Shown: piece after piece, positions 11,950-23,344 of the stretch
Position numbering within the stretch: the stretch's first letter is position 1
Layout: each line of letters starts with the position of its first letter
NCBI GenBank assembly: GCA_023014365.1
Contig: JAEBUN010000046.1
Coordinates: forward strand, 240,758 to 304,757
From: Lepiota brunneoincarnata
Taxonomy: Eukaryota > Basidiomycota > Agaricomycetes > Agaricales > Agaricaceae
Length of the DNA stretch: 64,000 nt
Direction of reading: 5' to 3'
The notes under the pieces: generated by a model
What the model was told of the DNA's origin: nothing
Database searches by the model: none
The model's input: the letters and a program-made list of their open reading frames with translations, nothing else
Made by a program: the position numbers and the translations under genes

Positions 11950-12830
11950 GAGTGTCTGATCCTCACACCACAGTCCACCTCTGATCCCCGGCCACTTGTC
12001 CATGCTCGCATCATATCCTCCCTGACAACCTCGACTGGCTTGGGGGTGTATGACCACTGTGTTGGCCTCTGTCAACGGGAACAGTGTTACCACCACTGCC
12101 CTGCAAGTGCAGACCTCTTTTTGGAGTTGAGGAACTGCAGATGGGACTGCTCCTTCGTGGCCGTTTCGCTGTACGTGTCCCGTCGTGGTCACCACCGCCA
12201 TCGACATCGTCACTAGTATGTGGCGGGTTGAACTTCTCATCATCCACAGCATGGTTGGGGATGGGCCTGGTCCATGCAGCACATATGGCCGTGATATTTA
12301 ACAGAATTCGTTCGCCCTAGGTGAAGTGAAGGATTTGATCGAACAGCTCTACTTCGCGGCTAGTGAAGGGGAGTGCCAAAGATATTCTGCGGCTGGCTTC
12401 AAAAATGGCGAATTTAGGATGAAGATGACTCGTCAACAATGGTAGATTCGAATATGGGTAAATATGCGGCGTGAAATTATCAAACGATGGTGTTATCTCG
12501 CCGGCCAAAACCGTGTGCCAGTGGGCGATGGGCAAGTATCCCATACTGCCGGGAATTGGAAGAAGGCGGTATTTAAATGTATTTTCGTGGGCCAGGTATC
12601 GTATGCACAGATTCATATGCAGGTTAATGAAGCCAAGGGTACATCGAGGGTTGGAAAGCTCTCACGATGTGCGATCTTCCCGGTGCCACGGACAGAGAGA
12701 GCAGCATAAAATCGTTGGACAACATGTTCCTCTGGTACAAGCATCCACGCTGGCTTGTCACGCAAGGCCGCGCCACCTCAATATCAGGTCAATTTTCCTC
12801 CCGAGATCAAATGTTTATACAGGTAGCAGA
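11950..12830 (-). pseudogene. HNH-like gene copy C1a, 3' half
   Basis: Holds the exon 4-5 part of the HNH-like family on the minus strand. FKYRLLPIPGSM, PYSNLPLLTSHLHPKF and a diverged GRK motif lie in one frame (about 12590-12317). The acidic linker plus nuclear-localisation-like RTAKRPRR lies in another frame (12247-12011), so at least one frameshift separates them. The HNH motifs of exons 2-3 are absent here because the copy is joined to a different fragment (C1b) on its upstream side. Confidence 0.75.
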
Positions 12831-13620
12831 TTGAATTTCTTAGCTTTCATAGTATCATCAGAGATCGATTGGGTCCATGCATGATATAAAGCTGCAAGTT
12901 TCTCCAGGAATGGCCTTTCCCATGAGGGGAAAAACGTCTAAGTTACGGCCTGCTTCGAAAATGACAGGTTTAGGATGGAGATTGCTCGTGAGCAAGGGTA
13001 GCTTCAAAAACGGGTAGATGTGAGCAATGACATCACCGGATGAAGGTGAGGGATTCATAGAACTGCTTGACGTGTTCTTCTGGTATAAACATCCAGGAGT
13101 GCTTGTCATGCATGGTGTGCAGAGCCGCACCATCTGAGCTGCAGCTCAGTTTCCTCATAGTGAAAAGGCTACGAACAAGATGGACCAACACAGGAAGATG
13201 TTGTACCACGTGTCCAAGCTCAGCGTAAGATGTTACATTCCCCGAGAATGGTGAGCTAGGAACTGTGTCAGTCATAACCGATAACAGCACGGATACCGTG
13301 ATTACCACGTCCTCGTCGTTTCTGACTCTTCTTGGAACATAATGAGCGAACTCCCCGGCACGTTCCGAGTGAACGTTTTCAACGAGACAGCAGCCGTGAC
13401 ATGGATCTACATCTCAGACTCGATTTTTGGCTGCTTTGTCCACTTTCCGGTGGGCCCCGAGTTGCGCAGAGGAGGTTGTCTGAGTTTCTTTGGCAATCTC
13501 GCTCCGAGGACCGTATCCTGGGTCCGTGAAACCAAGAACACCGGATTAAATAAGCAGTTAACCTCAATAAAGACATGACTCAAAGCTGTTAAGCTTGACA
13601 AGCTTGAGCGCTGAGCGCTG
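12831..13620 (-). pseudogene. HNH-like gene copy C1b, internally deleted
   Basis: Minus-strand fragment with the 5' part of the family (first exon region near 13600-13560, an HNH-like exon at about 13500-13330 with a degraded Cys/His core) and the LHTMHDKHSWMFIPEEHV segment (about 13145-13075). The sequence then jumps straight to the middle of exon 5 (LPLLTSNLHPKPVIFEAGRN), so roughly 200 bp of the usual gene is missing. Several frames are needed to read it; a pseudogene. Confidence 0.7.
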
Positions 13621-13879
13621 ACTGATTATCGATGTTCTGTGGCGCAATCGCGAGCGCATTGCGGAAGTAGGGTTAGTTCGAGTTGACGGAACTAGCATTA
13701 CGAGATGGGCCCCCCCCCACCCGACCCCATCCTCTCTTCCCCAGGTCGAAGCTCGGCGACTGACGGATGCAATTATGCTTATATTAAACCCCATTTCCCT
13801 CTCTTCAAAAGCATGAATTTTTATCAAACCCACAGAATGTGGGGCTATATCATACAAGGTCCAGAATATCAAACATCAG

Positions 13880-15317
13880 CTACCATGCATAAAGAGGAGG
13901 ATCACATTGCTCAGACCACGACCTGATCGATTCCACAGTCCACTTCTGACGCCCCACAACTTGCCCATGCTCGTATAGGGTCCTTCCTGACAACCTCGAA
14001 TGGTTTGGACGTTTATGACCGCTATGTTGGGCTTTTTCAGCAGGAGCAGTGTTATCACCACTGCCCTGCAAGCGTTGACTTTTCCGTGGAGCAGGGGAAC
14101 CGGGGTTGGGGCTACTCCTTCGTGGCCGCTTCGCCGTACGTGTCTCATCATGGTCATCATTGTCAGAATCATCGTCGCCACCACCATGCGGCGGGTCAAA
14201 CTTCTCATCGTCCATAGCATCATCGGGGATAGGTCCAGTCCATGCAGCATATATGGCTGCGATTTTTGGCAGAATTGATTCGCCCTGAGTAAAGGGAAGA
14301 ATTTGATCGAACAGCTCCAATCTGCGGCTAGCTTCAAAGAGTAACAGGGATATTTTGCGGCCGGCTTCGAAAATGACAAATTTAGGATGAAGATGACTCG
14401 TCAACAGGGGTAAATTCGAATATGGGCAAATATGCAGCATGAAATCGTCAAATGATGGTGCTATCTCGTCAGCCAAAACAGTGTGCTGACGAACGATGGG
14501 CATGTGTTCCATCCTGCCGGGGATTGGAAGAAGGCGGTATTTGAATATATTTTCCTGGGTCAAACATCGTAAGCACAGACATATATGCGGTTCAAACAAA
14601 GCCAAGGTACATTGAGGGTTGGAAAGCTCTCACGATGTGCGATCTTCTTGGTGCCAGTGACACAGAGAGTGTCATAAAGTTGTTGGACGACATGTTCCTC
14701 CGGTACGAGCATCCACGCTGGCTTGTCGTGCATTGCATGCAAGGTTGCACCACCTGAATTGAACGTCAATTCACCTCCAGAGACCACGGAGTATGCACAA
14801 GAATCACTCACATGTGAAGATGTTATACCGCGTGTCCAGGTTCAAAGTGTAACGCTCCATGCCCCAATACCACTCGAGTTTAGTGAGCTGAGAGCCACTT
14901 CAGACATTCGAAAAGTAGCAGCAATATGACACGTACCAAGTCCTCATTCTTCATTAACCTTCTTGGAATACAGTGAGCAAACTGAACGGCACAATCCGGA
15001 TGAACATTTTCGACGAGACAATGACCACCACAGGGATCAACACTTCGGACTCGATTCTTCGTTACTTCGTTTATGCACATCCCAGGCTGGAGTCGCGTAG
15101 AAGGAGTTGTCTGCACGTCTGTAGCAGCCTCGCTTCGAGGATGGTATTCTGTCTCTATAAATGCGAGAAGACTGGGGGTAAACAGCCAACCAACCTCAGC
15201 GAAGACATGTTTTAAGGCTGTTGGCCTGGATAAGCTCCGGCTCAGACTGATTATCGATATTATGTGGCGCGACTGGGAAACGTTGTGGAAATGGTTAGGA
15301 AGAAAGAGCGGCAACAT
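13880..15317 (-). pseudogene. HNH-like gene copy C2, nearly complete
   Basis: This is the counterpart of the open copy at 18218-19621, with the same five-exon layout. Exon 2 keeps the core DPCGGHCLVENVHPDCAVQF followed by AHCIPRR. Exon 4 keeps LHAMHDKPAWMLVPEEHV. Exon 5 (to 13880) keeps SHLHPKFVIFEAGRK and the RTAKRPRR basic cluster. Two lesions are visible. Exon 1 carries compensating small indels, so residues about 13-30 are read in a shifted frame. The donor after exon 4 reads TGG|CTTT instead of TGG|GTTT, destroying the GT. Without that splice the reading frame stops shortly after. It may still yield a truncated protein. Confidence 0.75.
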
Positions 15318-15559
15318 TGTAGATAAACATGTCCAAACACGGAACCATCATTACGGGATCTCGGCGTCTGAACTGCGTACTTTGGCCTTCTTGTGGCGAC
15401 TGCGAAGCACACGTTTCTGCATCGTGGACCAGATATCTGCAGGTATCAAAGGGTGATACATTTGTCCAACATAAAGGCTAACCGGAATCAGCGATAAGCA
15501 GCCACACAGCAATAATACAGTGTATATATGTTGTGGCATGCTAGTGTCGCAGGAGGATT

Positions 15560-15944
15560 TGAATTTCCTGGTCCAACAGGTGATATGCAACCCCTGATTA
15601 TGACCATTTTTTCATAACCTAGCGTGACTTCAAATTCATGACCAGTATTCCAGCCCGATGTGCAGTGGCATTGGCCTTTATCCACCAACGTTTTGGAACT
15701 GGGCAACTGCAGTCGAGAGTACTCCTTCATTGCCGAACGATTCTTCTCTATCGTAGTCATTAGACAGAGGTGGGTTGTTGGGGATAGGCCGGACCCACAC
15801 ACGATGTGTGGCTGAAATACTTTTGACAGATTCGGTTTGCCCTAGACAATATGAAGGGTTTCATTCATCGATGGCTAACAGGGGGACAATGTCTTCTTGG
15901 ACCTAACTATCAAAGATCAAGTATCATTCGTAAACAGGGGATCA
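15560..15944 (-). pseudogene. HNH-like gene 3' fragment C2b
   Basis: A short strongly diverged piece of the family's C-terminal exon (the 'WTGPIP...' region, around 15770-15820) between copies C2 and C3. It has a matching sister at 19850-20265 in the duplicated block, so it existed before that duplication. No usable reading frame. Confidence 0.55.
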
Positions 15945-17000
15945 CATTGCTCAGAGCATAACCTGATCGATTCCACAGTCAACTTCTAAACTTGCACATG
16001 CTCATATAGTATCCTTCCCAACAACCTCGAATGACTTGGACGTTCATGACTACTGTGTTGACTTTTGCGGCCGGAGCAGCGTGACCACCATTCCCCGCAA
16101 GGGCCGATTTCTTCTTGGATTTGGGAAGCAGCGTTCGAGAGTGCTCCCTGTCATTGCTTTGCTGTACATGTCTTGTCATTTGTTGCCCTCGCTAGTTAGC
16201 AGGTGGTGGATTGAATTTCTCAGTTTTTATAGCATGATCGGGGATAGATTGGGTCTATGTACATACAATATATCTCGGGAAAGGGCGGTATTGGAATGTA
16301 GTTTCATACATGAAGGATAATCAACTTCTGTGCTGCTCACCGAGACCAAGGGATGCTGGATGATGGGAAAAGGTTCGCGAATGGTAACCGTCTTAACTTG
16401 TAAGACTGCTGGACAACGCGTTCGTCTGGTAGAAACATCCAGTAGTGCTCGCCATGTATGGTGTGCAGAGCCGCACTGCCTGAACCACACCTCCCCCAAG
16501 TTAAAATGCTACAAACGAGATGAACCCACACGAGAAGATGCTCCACCGCATGCCCATGTTCAGCTTAAGATATTTCGTTCCTTAACACCACTCAAGGTGG
16601 GTGAGCTAAGAGCTGCTTCAGGCAAGACCGATAACAGCAAAGATACGGCAATTAGCATGTATCCTTTATTTCTCAAGCTTCTCGGAATGCAATGAGCCCA
16701 TTCCACAGTGCGATCTGGGGGAACGGTGAACGATTTGAAAGGACGGCAACTGTGACATGGATCTACATCTCGGACCCGATCGTGAGCTGCTTTGTCTACT
16801 TGCAAGTCGGCCCGCAGTCGCTTTCAGGCCGTTGTTTGACCATCTGTGGTGGCCTCGTTTTGAGGACGTTATCCTGGGTCAATGAACCAAAGAACACTCG
16901 ATTAAACGAGCAGCTAACCTCAAGAAAGACATGACTCAAGGCTGTCAAGCTTGACAAGCCTGAGCGCCGACTGATTATCGATGTTATGTGGCGCAACGGG
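15945..17000 (-). pseudogene. HNH-like gene copy C3
   Basis: Divergent minus-strand family member. The 5' exon region lies near 16996-16930, a damaged HNH half (WAHCIPRSL, about 16700) near 16560-16805, and LHTIHGEHYWMFLPDE near 16420-16480. The SHLHPKF region is deleted, and only the terminal part up to the common end block at about 15950 remains. It is a close sister of copy C6. A pseudogene. Confidence 0.65.
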
Positions 17001-17354
17001 AAGCGCGTCGCGGAAGTAGGTTAGTTCGAGTTGACGGAACCAACATTACGAGATATGCCTGATGACCACAACCTGCCGCCGGGCCCTCACCAGCCGACCT
17101 CACCGCGCTCTGGCACCTACATGCCAGGAAGATTATTTTACTCGCCACTCAACTACCTACTACCTAAGTTCCCCTTCTCTCTCTTCCCTGGGTCGAAGCT
17201 CAGTGACCGACGGATGTAGTTGTGCTTACATTACAACCCCCTTTCCCTCTCTTCAAAACCACAATTTTCCTCAAACGCACGGGGTGTGGGGCTATATAGT
17301 ACAGGATCAAGAATATCAAAGATTGAGTATCATAAATAAACAGGAGGATCATAT

Positions 17355-17990
17355 TGCTTAGATCATCGCCTGATTGATTCCACAGTCCACTTCCGATGCC
17401 CCATCATTTGCCCATGCTCGTATAGGTCCTTCCTAACAACCTCAAATGGCTTGAACATTTATGACTGCTATGGTGGCCTTTTGCAGCGTGACCAGTGCTA
17501 CCACCACTCCCCTGCAAGTGCTGACTTCTTCGTGGAGTAGGGGAACCGCAGTTGAGACTGCTCCTTAGTGGCTGCTTCGCTAAATGTATCTTGTCGTGGT
17601 CGTCATTGTCAACATCACCGTCACCAGCATGCGGCGGGTTGAACTCCTTATCTTACATAGTACCACGCAATCTTCTGTAGAATTGGCATCACCAATATAA
17701 GATTGAAAACTCCCGAGGAGGGTAACAGACCCAACTCGCGGCGGGCTTCGAAAATGATGAATTTAGGATGAAGATGACTTGTCAAGAGAGATAGATCCGC
17801 AACTGGATAGATGTGGATAGTGAAATCGCCGGATGAAGGTGTGGTTCTTGGGCGTGCGATAGTATGCTGGTAGAAGATGGTTAAATCAACCCATTTGGGC
17901 GATATCAGGACAAGACGGTATCAAAATGTAGTTTCCTACCCAAAGGACTATTAATTTCTGTGTTACTCACTGAGACCAAGGCGTACATAG
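17355..17990 (-). pseudogene. HNH-like gene copy C4, 3' half cut at duplication junction
   Basis: Matches the last exon of copy C7 for about 340 bp (17355-17700) and then more loosely for another 290 bp, before stopping abruptly at about 17990. There the sequence switches to the upstream region of the next copy (the 'GCATTACGAGATATGCCTG' block). Exons 1-4 are missing. It marks the boundary between the two large direct repeats. Confidence 0.65.
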
Positions 17991-18217
17991 CTGAGATCAT
18001 AGCATTACGAGATATGCCTGATGACCATAACCTGCCCTCTTGACTCTCCCCCAGCAGACCTCACCCTCTCTTGCCCAGGTCGAAACTCGGCGACTGACGG
18101 CTGCAATTATGCTTATATTATAACCCCCTTCCCCTCTCTTCAAAACCATAATTCTTTATCAAACCCACGGAATGTGGGGCTATACCATACAAGGTCAAGA
18201 ATATCAAACATCGACTG

Positions 18218-19621
18218 TCATGCATAAAGAGGAGGATCACATTGCTCAGACCACGACCTGATCGATTCCACAGTCCACTTCTGACGGCCCACCACTTGTC
18301 CATGCTCATATAACGTCCTTCCTGACAACCTCGAATGGCTTGGGCGTTTGTGACCGCTATGTTGGCCTTTGTCAATCGGGGTGGCGTTACCACCACTGCC
18401 CTGCAAGCGTGGACTTCTTCGTGGAGTAGGAGAATCGCGGTTGAGATTGCCCCTTCGTGGCCGCTTTGCTGTACGTGTCTCGTCATGGTCATCGTTGTCA
18501 GAATTATCGTCACCAGCATGCAGTGGGTTGAACTTCTCATCATTCATAGCATGTTTGGGGATGGGTCCGGTCCATGCAGTATATATGGCTGCAATTTTTG
18601 GCAGAATTGGGTCGCTCCCGGTGAAGTGAAAGATTTGATCAAGGACTAACGAGGATATTTTGCGGCCAGCTTCGAAAATGACGAATTTAGGATGAAGATG
18701 ACTCATCAGCAAGGGTAGATTCGAATATGGGCAAATGTGCAGCGTGAAATCGTCAAATGATGGTGTTGTCTGGTCAGCCAAAGCAGCGTGCTGACGAACA
18801 ATGGGCAAATGTTCCATCCTGCCGGGGATTGGAAGAAGGCGGTATTTGAATATATTTTCCTGGGTCAAGCACCGTAAGCACTGACAGATATGCGGTTCAA
18901 CAAACCCAATGTACATTGAGGGTTGGAAAGCTCTCACGAAGTGCGATCTTCTCGATGCCACGGACGCAGAGAGCGTCATAAAGTTGTTGCACGACATGTT
19001 CCTCCGGTACGAGCATCCATGCTGGCTTGTTGTGCATTGCATGCAAAGTTGCACCACCTCAATTGAATGTCAATTCACCTCCAGAGACCAAGGAGTATGC
19101 ACAAGAATCACTCACATGTGAAGATGTTATACCGCGTGTCCAGGTTCAAAGTGTAAAATTCCATGCCCCAATACCACTCGAGTTTAGTAAGCTGAGAGCC
19201 ACTTCAGACATTCGGAAAGTAGCAGCAATATGACACGTACCAAGTCCTCATTCTTCATTAACCTTCTTGGAATACAGTGAGCAAACTGAACGGCACAATC
19301 CGGATGAACATTTTCGACGAGACAATGACCACCACAGGGATCAACACTTCGGACTCGATTCTTCGTTGCTTCATTTATGCACGTCCCAGGCTGGAGTCGC
19401 GTAGAAGGAGTTGTCTGCACGTCTGTAGCAGCCTCGCTTCGAGGATGGTATTCTGTCTCTATAAATGCGAGAAGACTGGGGGTAGACAACCAACTAACCT
19501 CAGCGAAGACATGTTTTAAAGCTGGTATCCCGATAAGCTCCAGCTGCGACTGATTATCGATGTTATGTGGCGCAACTGGGAACGCGTTGTGGAAGTAGTT
19601 AGGAAGAAAGAACAGCAACAT
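18218..19621 (-). CDS. HNH-nuclease-domain protein, the only fully open copy (C5)
   Basis: Spliced exons 19621-19499, 19456-19241, 19191-19116, 19057-18906 and 18859-18218 give an uninterrupted 402-aa protein. The core fits the fungal HNH endonuclease pattern: CGGHCLVENVHPDC (82-95), AHCIPRR with H101, NLDTRYNIF (129-137) with central N135, and LHAMHNKPAWMLVP with H144/H147. A conserved C-terminal module follows: FKYRLLP (194-200), SHLHPKFVIFEAGRK (242-256) and IYTAWTGPIP. The tail is acidic, with a nuclear-localisation-like cluster KRPRR (321-325). Function in this family is unknown to me; DNA binding or cleavage is inferred. Introns are 42-61 nt, one with a weak acceptor. Neighbours on both sides are broken paralogues in the same orientation. 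Confidence 0.72.
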
Positions 19622-19849
19622 TGTAGATAAATATATCCAAACACGGAACCAACATTACGAGATATCACCTGGCCCTGTGTCTGAACTGGGTACTTTTGGC
19701 CTTCCTGTAGCAACTGCTCCGTACACGTTTCTGCATCGTGGACAGACATCTACAGGTAATAAGGGTAATACATTTGTCCCACATAAATGCTAGCGCGAAT
19801 CGGCGATGAAGCAGCTACACAGCAATAGCACTACATATGGTAGGTATCA

Positions 19850-20265
19850 AGGACCACAATGTCAACAGGAGGATTCGATTTCCTGGCCCAACAGGCGATA
19901 TGCACTCCTTTATTATGACCGCGTAGTACATTTATTCATAACATAACATGACTTCAAATTGTGAACACTATTTCAGCCTGATGTGCAGTGGTATTGCCCT
20001 TTATCCACCAACAGCTTGGAATTGGGCGACCGCAGTCGAGCGTCACTGGAACAATTCTTCTCCCCATCATAGTCACTAGACAGAGGTGGATTGTTGGGGA
20101 TTGGGGATAGGTTGGATCCATACGTGATGAATAGCTGCGGCTCTTTTGACAAATTCGGTTCGCCCTAGATAATATGAATGGTTTCATTCATCGATGGTTA
20201 GCAGGGGGACAATTCCTTCTCGGGCCTAACTATCAAAGACCAGGCATCATGCGTAAACAGGGTAT
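19850..20265 (-). pseudogene. HNH-like gene 3' fragment C5b
   Basis: Sister of fragment C2b (15560-15944), carrying the same flanking text, including the run around CAGTCGAG and CAGGGGGACAATnnCTTCT. It is a short remnant of the family's last exon without an open frame. Confidence 0.55.
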
Positions 20266-20269
20266 CACA

Positions 20270-21560
20270 TTACTTGATCGATTCCACGGTCCACTTCCAA
20301 CGCCCTGCAACTTGCCCATGCTCATACAATACCCTTCCTGATAACCTCGAATGACTTGGACATTCATGACCACTATGTCTACCTTTGTGGCTGGAGGAGC
20401 GTGACTGCTATTCACCTACAAGGGCCAATTTCTTCTTGGATTTGGGAAACCGCATTTTGAGAGTGTTCCCCTGTCACTGTTTTGCTGTACGTGTCTTGTC
20501 ACTTGTCTTCCTCGCTAGTAGCAGCTGGCGGATTGAACTTCTTAGTTTTCATAGCGTCATCGGGGACAGATTGGGTCCACGTACGATATAGTGTTGCAAT
20601 ATGTCCAGGGTTGGCCTTTCCCTTAGTAGGATAACAGCGTCCACGAGGGGGAACAGACCTAATTTACGGCCGGCTTTGAAAATGACGAACTTAGGATAGA
20701 GGTGACTCGTCAATAAGGGCAGCTTCAAAAATGGGTAGGCATGAGCAGTGAAATCGCTGGACAGGGGTATGGTTCTTTGGCGCGCTATAGTACGCTGGTA
20801 GAAGATGGGTAAGTCAACCATTTTGCACAAAATCGGGAAAAGGCGGTATTGGAATGTAGTTTCCTACGTGAAGGATAATCAACTTCTGTGTTGCTCACTG
20901 AGACCAAGGCATGCTGAACGATGGGAAAAGGTTCGCAAATGGTAACCATCTCATAGTTAACACAACTGAGGGACTCGTGAGACTGCTGGACGGCGCGTTC
21001 ATCTGGTATAAACATCCAGAAGTGCTTGTCATGTATGGTGTGCAGAGCCGCACCGCCCGAACCACACCTCCCCCAAGCTAAAATGCTACGAACGAGATGA
21101 ACCTTCACGCACCGCATGGCCGGCTTAAGATATTCCGCTCCCCAACACCACTCGAGGTGGGTGAGCTAAGAGCTGCTTCAGGCAAGGCCGATAACAGCAA
21201 GGATACGGCAATTAGCGTTATCCTTTATTTCTCAAGCTTCTCGGAATGCAATGAGCCCATTCTACAGTGCGATCTGGGGGAATGGCGAACAATTCGAAAG
21301 GGACGGCAACTGTGACATGGATCTACACCTCAGACCCGATCGTGAGCTGCTTTGTCTACTTGCAAGTCGGCCCGCAGTCGCTTTCAGGCCGTTGTTTGAC
21401 CATCTGTGGTGGCCTCGTTTTGAGGACGTTATCCTGGGTCCATGAACCGAAGAACACTCGATTAAACGAGCAGCTAACCTCAACAAAGACGTGACTCAAA
21501 GCTGTTAAGCTTGATAAGCCTGAGCGCCGACTGATTATCGATGTTATGTGGCGCAACGGG
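20270..21560 (-). pseudogene. HNH-like gene copy C6
   Basis: Sister of C3 and better preserved. The 5' exon area (21556-21490), an HNH-like exon region (about 21470-21240), LHTIHDKHFWMFIPDERAV (about 21045-20990) and the last exon with PFLKLPLLTSHLYPKFVIFKAGRK (about 20740-20660) are all visible, but in several frames with stops between them. The first Cys/His half of the HNH core is degraded. A pseudogene. Confidence 0.7.
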
Positions 21561-21914
21561 AAGCGCGTCGCGGAAGTAGGTTAGTTCGAGTTGACGGAAC
21601 CAGCATTACGAGATATGCCTGATGACCACAGCCTGCCGCCGGGCTCTCCCCAGCCGACCTCACCGCGCTCTGGCACCCACATGCCAGGAAGATTGTTTTA
21701 CTCCCCACTCAACTACCTACTACCTGAGTTCCCCTTCTCTTACTTCCCTGGGTCGAAGCTCAGTGATGACGGATGTAGTTGTGCTTACATTACAACTCCC
21801 TTTCCCTCTCTCTTCGAAAGCACAATTTTCCTCCAACGCACGGGGCGTGGGGCTATATAGTACAAGATCAAGAATATCAAATATTGAGTATCATGCACAA
21901 ACAGGAGAATCACA

Positions 21915-23300
21915 TTACTCAGACCACGACCTGATTGATTCCACAGTCCACTTCTGATGCCCCATCACTCGCCTATGCTCGTATAGGGTCCTTCCTGACA
22001 ACCTCGAATGGCTTGGACATTTATGACCGCTATGGTGGCCTTTTGCAGCGTGACTGGTGTTACCACCACTCCCCTGCAAGTGCTGACTTCTTCGTGGAGT
22101 AGGGGAACCGCGGCTGAGACTGCTCCTTGGTGGCCGCTTCGCTGTACGTGTCTTGTCGTGGTCGTCGTTGTCAGCATCATCATTGCCAGCATGCGGCGGG
22201 TTAAACTTCTCATCGTCCATAGCATCGTTGGGGATCGGTCTGGTCCATGCAGCACATATGGCTAGAATTGCTCGCAGAATTGGTTCGCCCTGGACGAGGT
22301 GAAAGATTTGATCGGGAGTCAACAGCTCTAATTTGCGGCCAGCTTCGAGAATGACAAATTTAGGATGGAGATGGCTCGTCAACAAGGGTAGATTCGAATG
22401 TGGGAAAACATGCAACGTGAAATGGCCAAATGACGGTGTTGTCTCCATAACAGTGTTCTGACGAACGATGGGTAAATCTACAATCCTGCCGGAAGTTGGA
22501 AGAAGGCGGTATTTGAATGTATTCTCCTGGGTCAAGCATCGTAAGCACGGACGTATGTGAAGTTCAACGAAGCCGAGGTACATCAAGGTTTGGAAAGCTC
22601 TCACGATGTGCGAGCTTCTTGTTGCCGCGGACGGAGAGAGCATCGTGAAATCGTTGGACGACGTTTTCTTCTGGCATAAGCATCCACGCTGGCTCATTGT
22701 GCATGGCATGCAAGGCCGCGCCGCCTCAATTTCATGTCAATTGCCTCTCGAGATCAAACACTTGTACGAGATTCACTCACATGTGAAGATGTTATACCGC
22801 GTGTCCAGGTTCAGCGTAAGATATTGCATTCCCCAATACCACTCGAGCCTAGTGAGCTAGAAACTGCTTCAGACATGTAGATAGTAGCAGCCGTATGACG
22901 CGTACCAAATCATCACTCTTCATTAAGCTTCTTGGAACACAGTGAACAAACTCAACGGCGCAGTCCGGATGAACATTTTCGACGAGACAGCGACCATCAC
23001 AAGGATCTACAGTCTGAACACGATTTTTTGTCGCTTCATCTACCTGCTTCCCGGCCCAGAGTCGCGCAGAGAGGGCTGACTGTGCGTCCTTGGCGGCCTC
23101 TCTTCGAGGATAGTATTCTGGACTCCATAAACGCAAGATGACTGGGTAGACAAGCAGCTAACCTCAACAAAGACATGAATAAAGTTGATCAACTTGAAAA
23201 GCTTAAGCTTTGACTGATTATTGATGTTATGTAGCACAACTGGAAACGTGCCGTGGAAGTTAGTAGAGAGAACGGTTATGATGTAAACATATCCGAACAT
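21915..23300 (-). pseudogene. HNH-like gene copy C7, rightmost
   Basis: Nearly full-length family member at the right end of the array. Exon 2 keeps DPCDGRCLVENVHPDCAVEF followed by VHCVPRS (23050-22920). Exon 3 keeps LEWYWGMQYLTLNLDTRYNI (22855-22795). Exon 4 keeps LHAMHNEPAWMLMPEENVV (22712-22655). The last exon (to 21915) keeps SHLHPKFVILEAGRK and the acidic/basic tail. As in C2, the donor after exon 4 lacks GT (CGG|CTTC), so exons 4 and 5 are out of frame when read through. Probably non-functional, but only by a few changes. Confidence 0.72.
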
Positions 23301-23344
23301 GTTGGCCTAAACGGGATTATCGATTGCCGGATAAGAGAGTATGA

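Larger units (their letters stand above)
13690..17700. repeat. Left copy (A) of a ~4 kb direct segmental duplication
   Basis: This block contains HNH copies C2, C2b, C3 and the end of C4 in the same order as C5, C5b, C6 and C7 in block B. Corresponding points lie 4.3 to 4.56 kb apart (for example copy ends at 13880 and 18218; 5' exon blocks at 16796-16996 and 21356-21556). The shift in offset shows indels after duplication. Long near-identical runs occur, for example around 16990-17330 against 21550-21890. Confidence 0.8.
18005..22270. repeat. Right copy (B) of the ~4 kb direct segmental duplication
   Basis: Partner of the block at 13690-17700. It begins with the same upstream block (GCATTACGAGATATGCCTG, then a CTCTCTTC-rich promoter-like region with TATA-like motifs on the minus strand) and contains the only open HNH copy. 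Confidence 0.8.

Noticed and set aside
11590..12282. 230-codon minus-strand open frame, and the similar 167- and 141-codon frames at 14379-13876 and 18543-18118
   Set aside because: These run across HNH last exons in a shifted frame; the conserved family frame (SHLHPKF, RTAKRPRR) is different in each case.
13690..22270. Repeated spacing that might suggest a CRISPR or satellite array
   Set aside because: Repeat units are gene-sized, contain introns and coding motifs, and the organism is eukaryotic.
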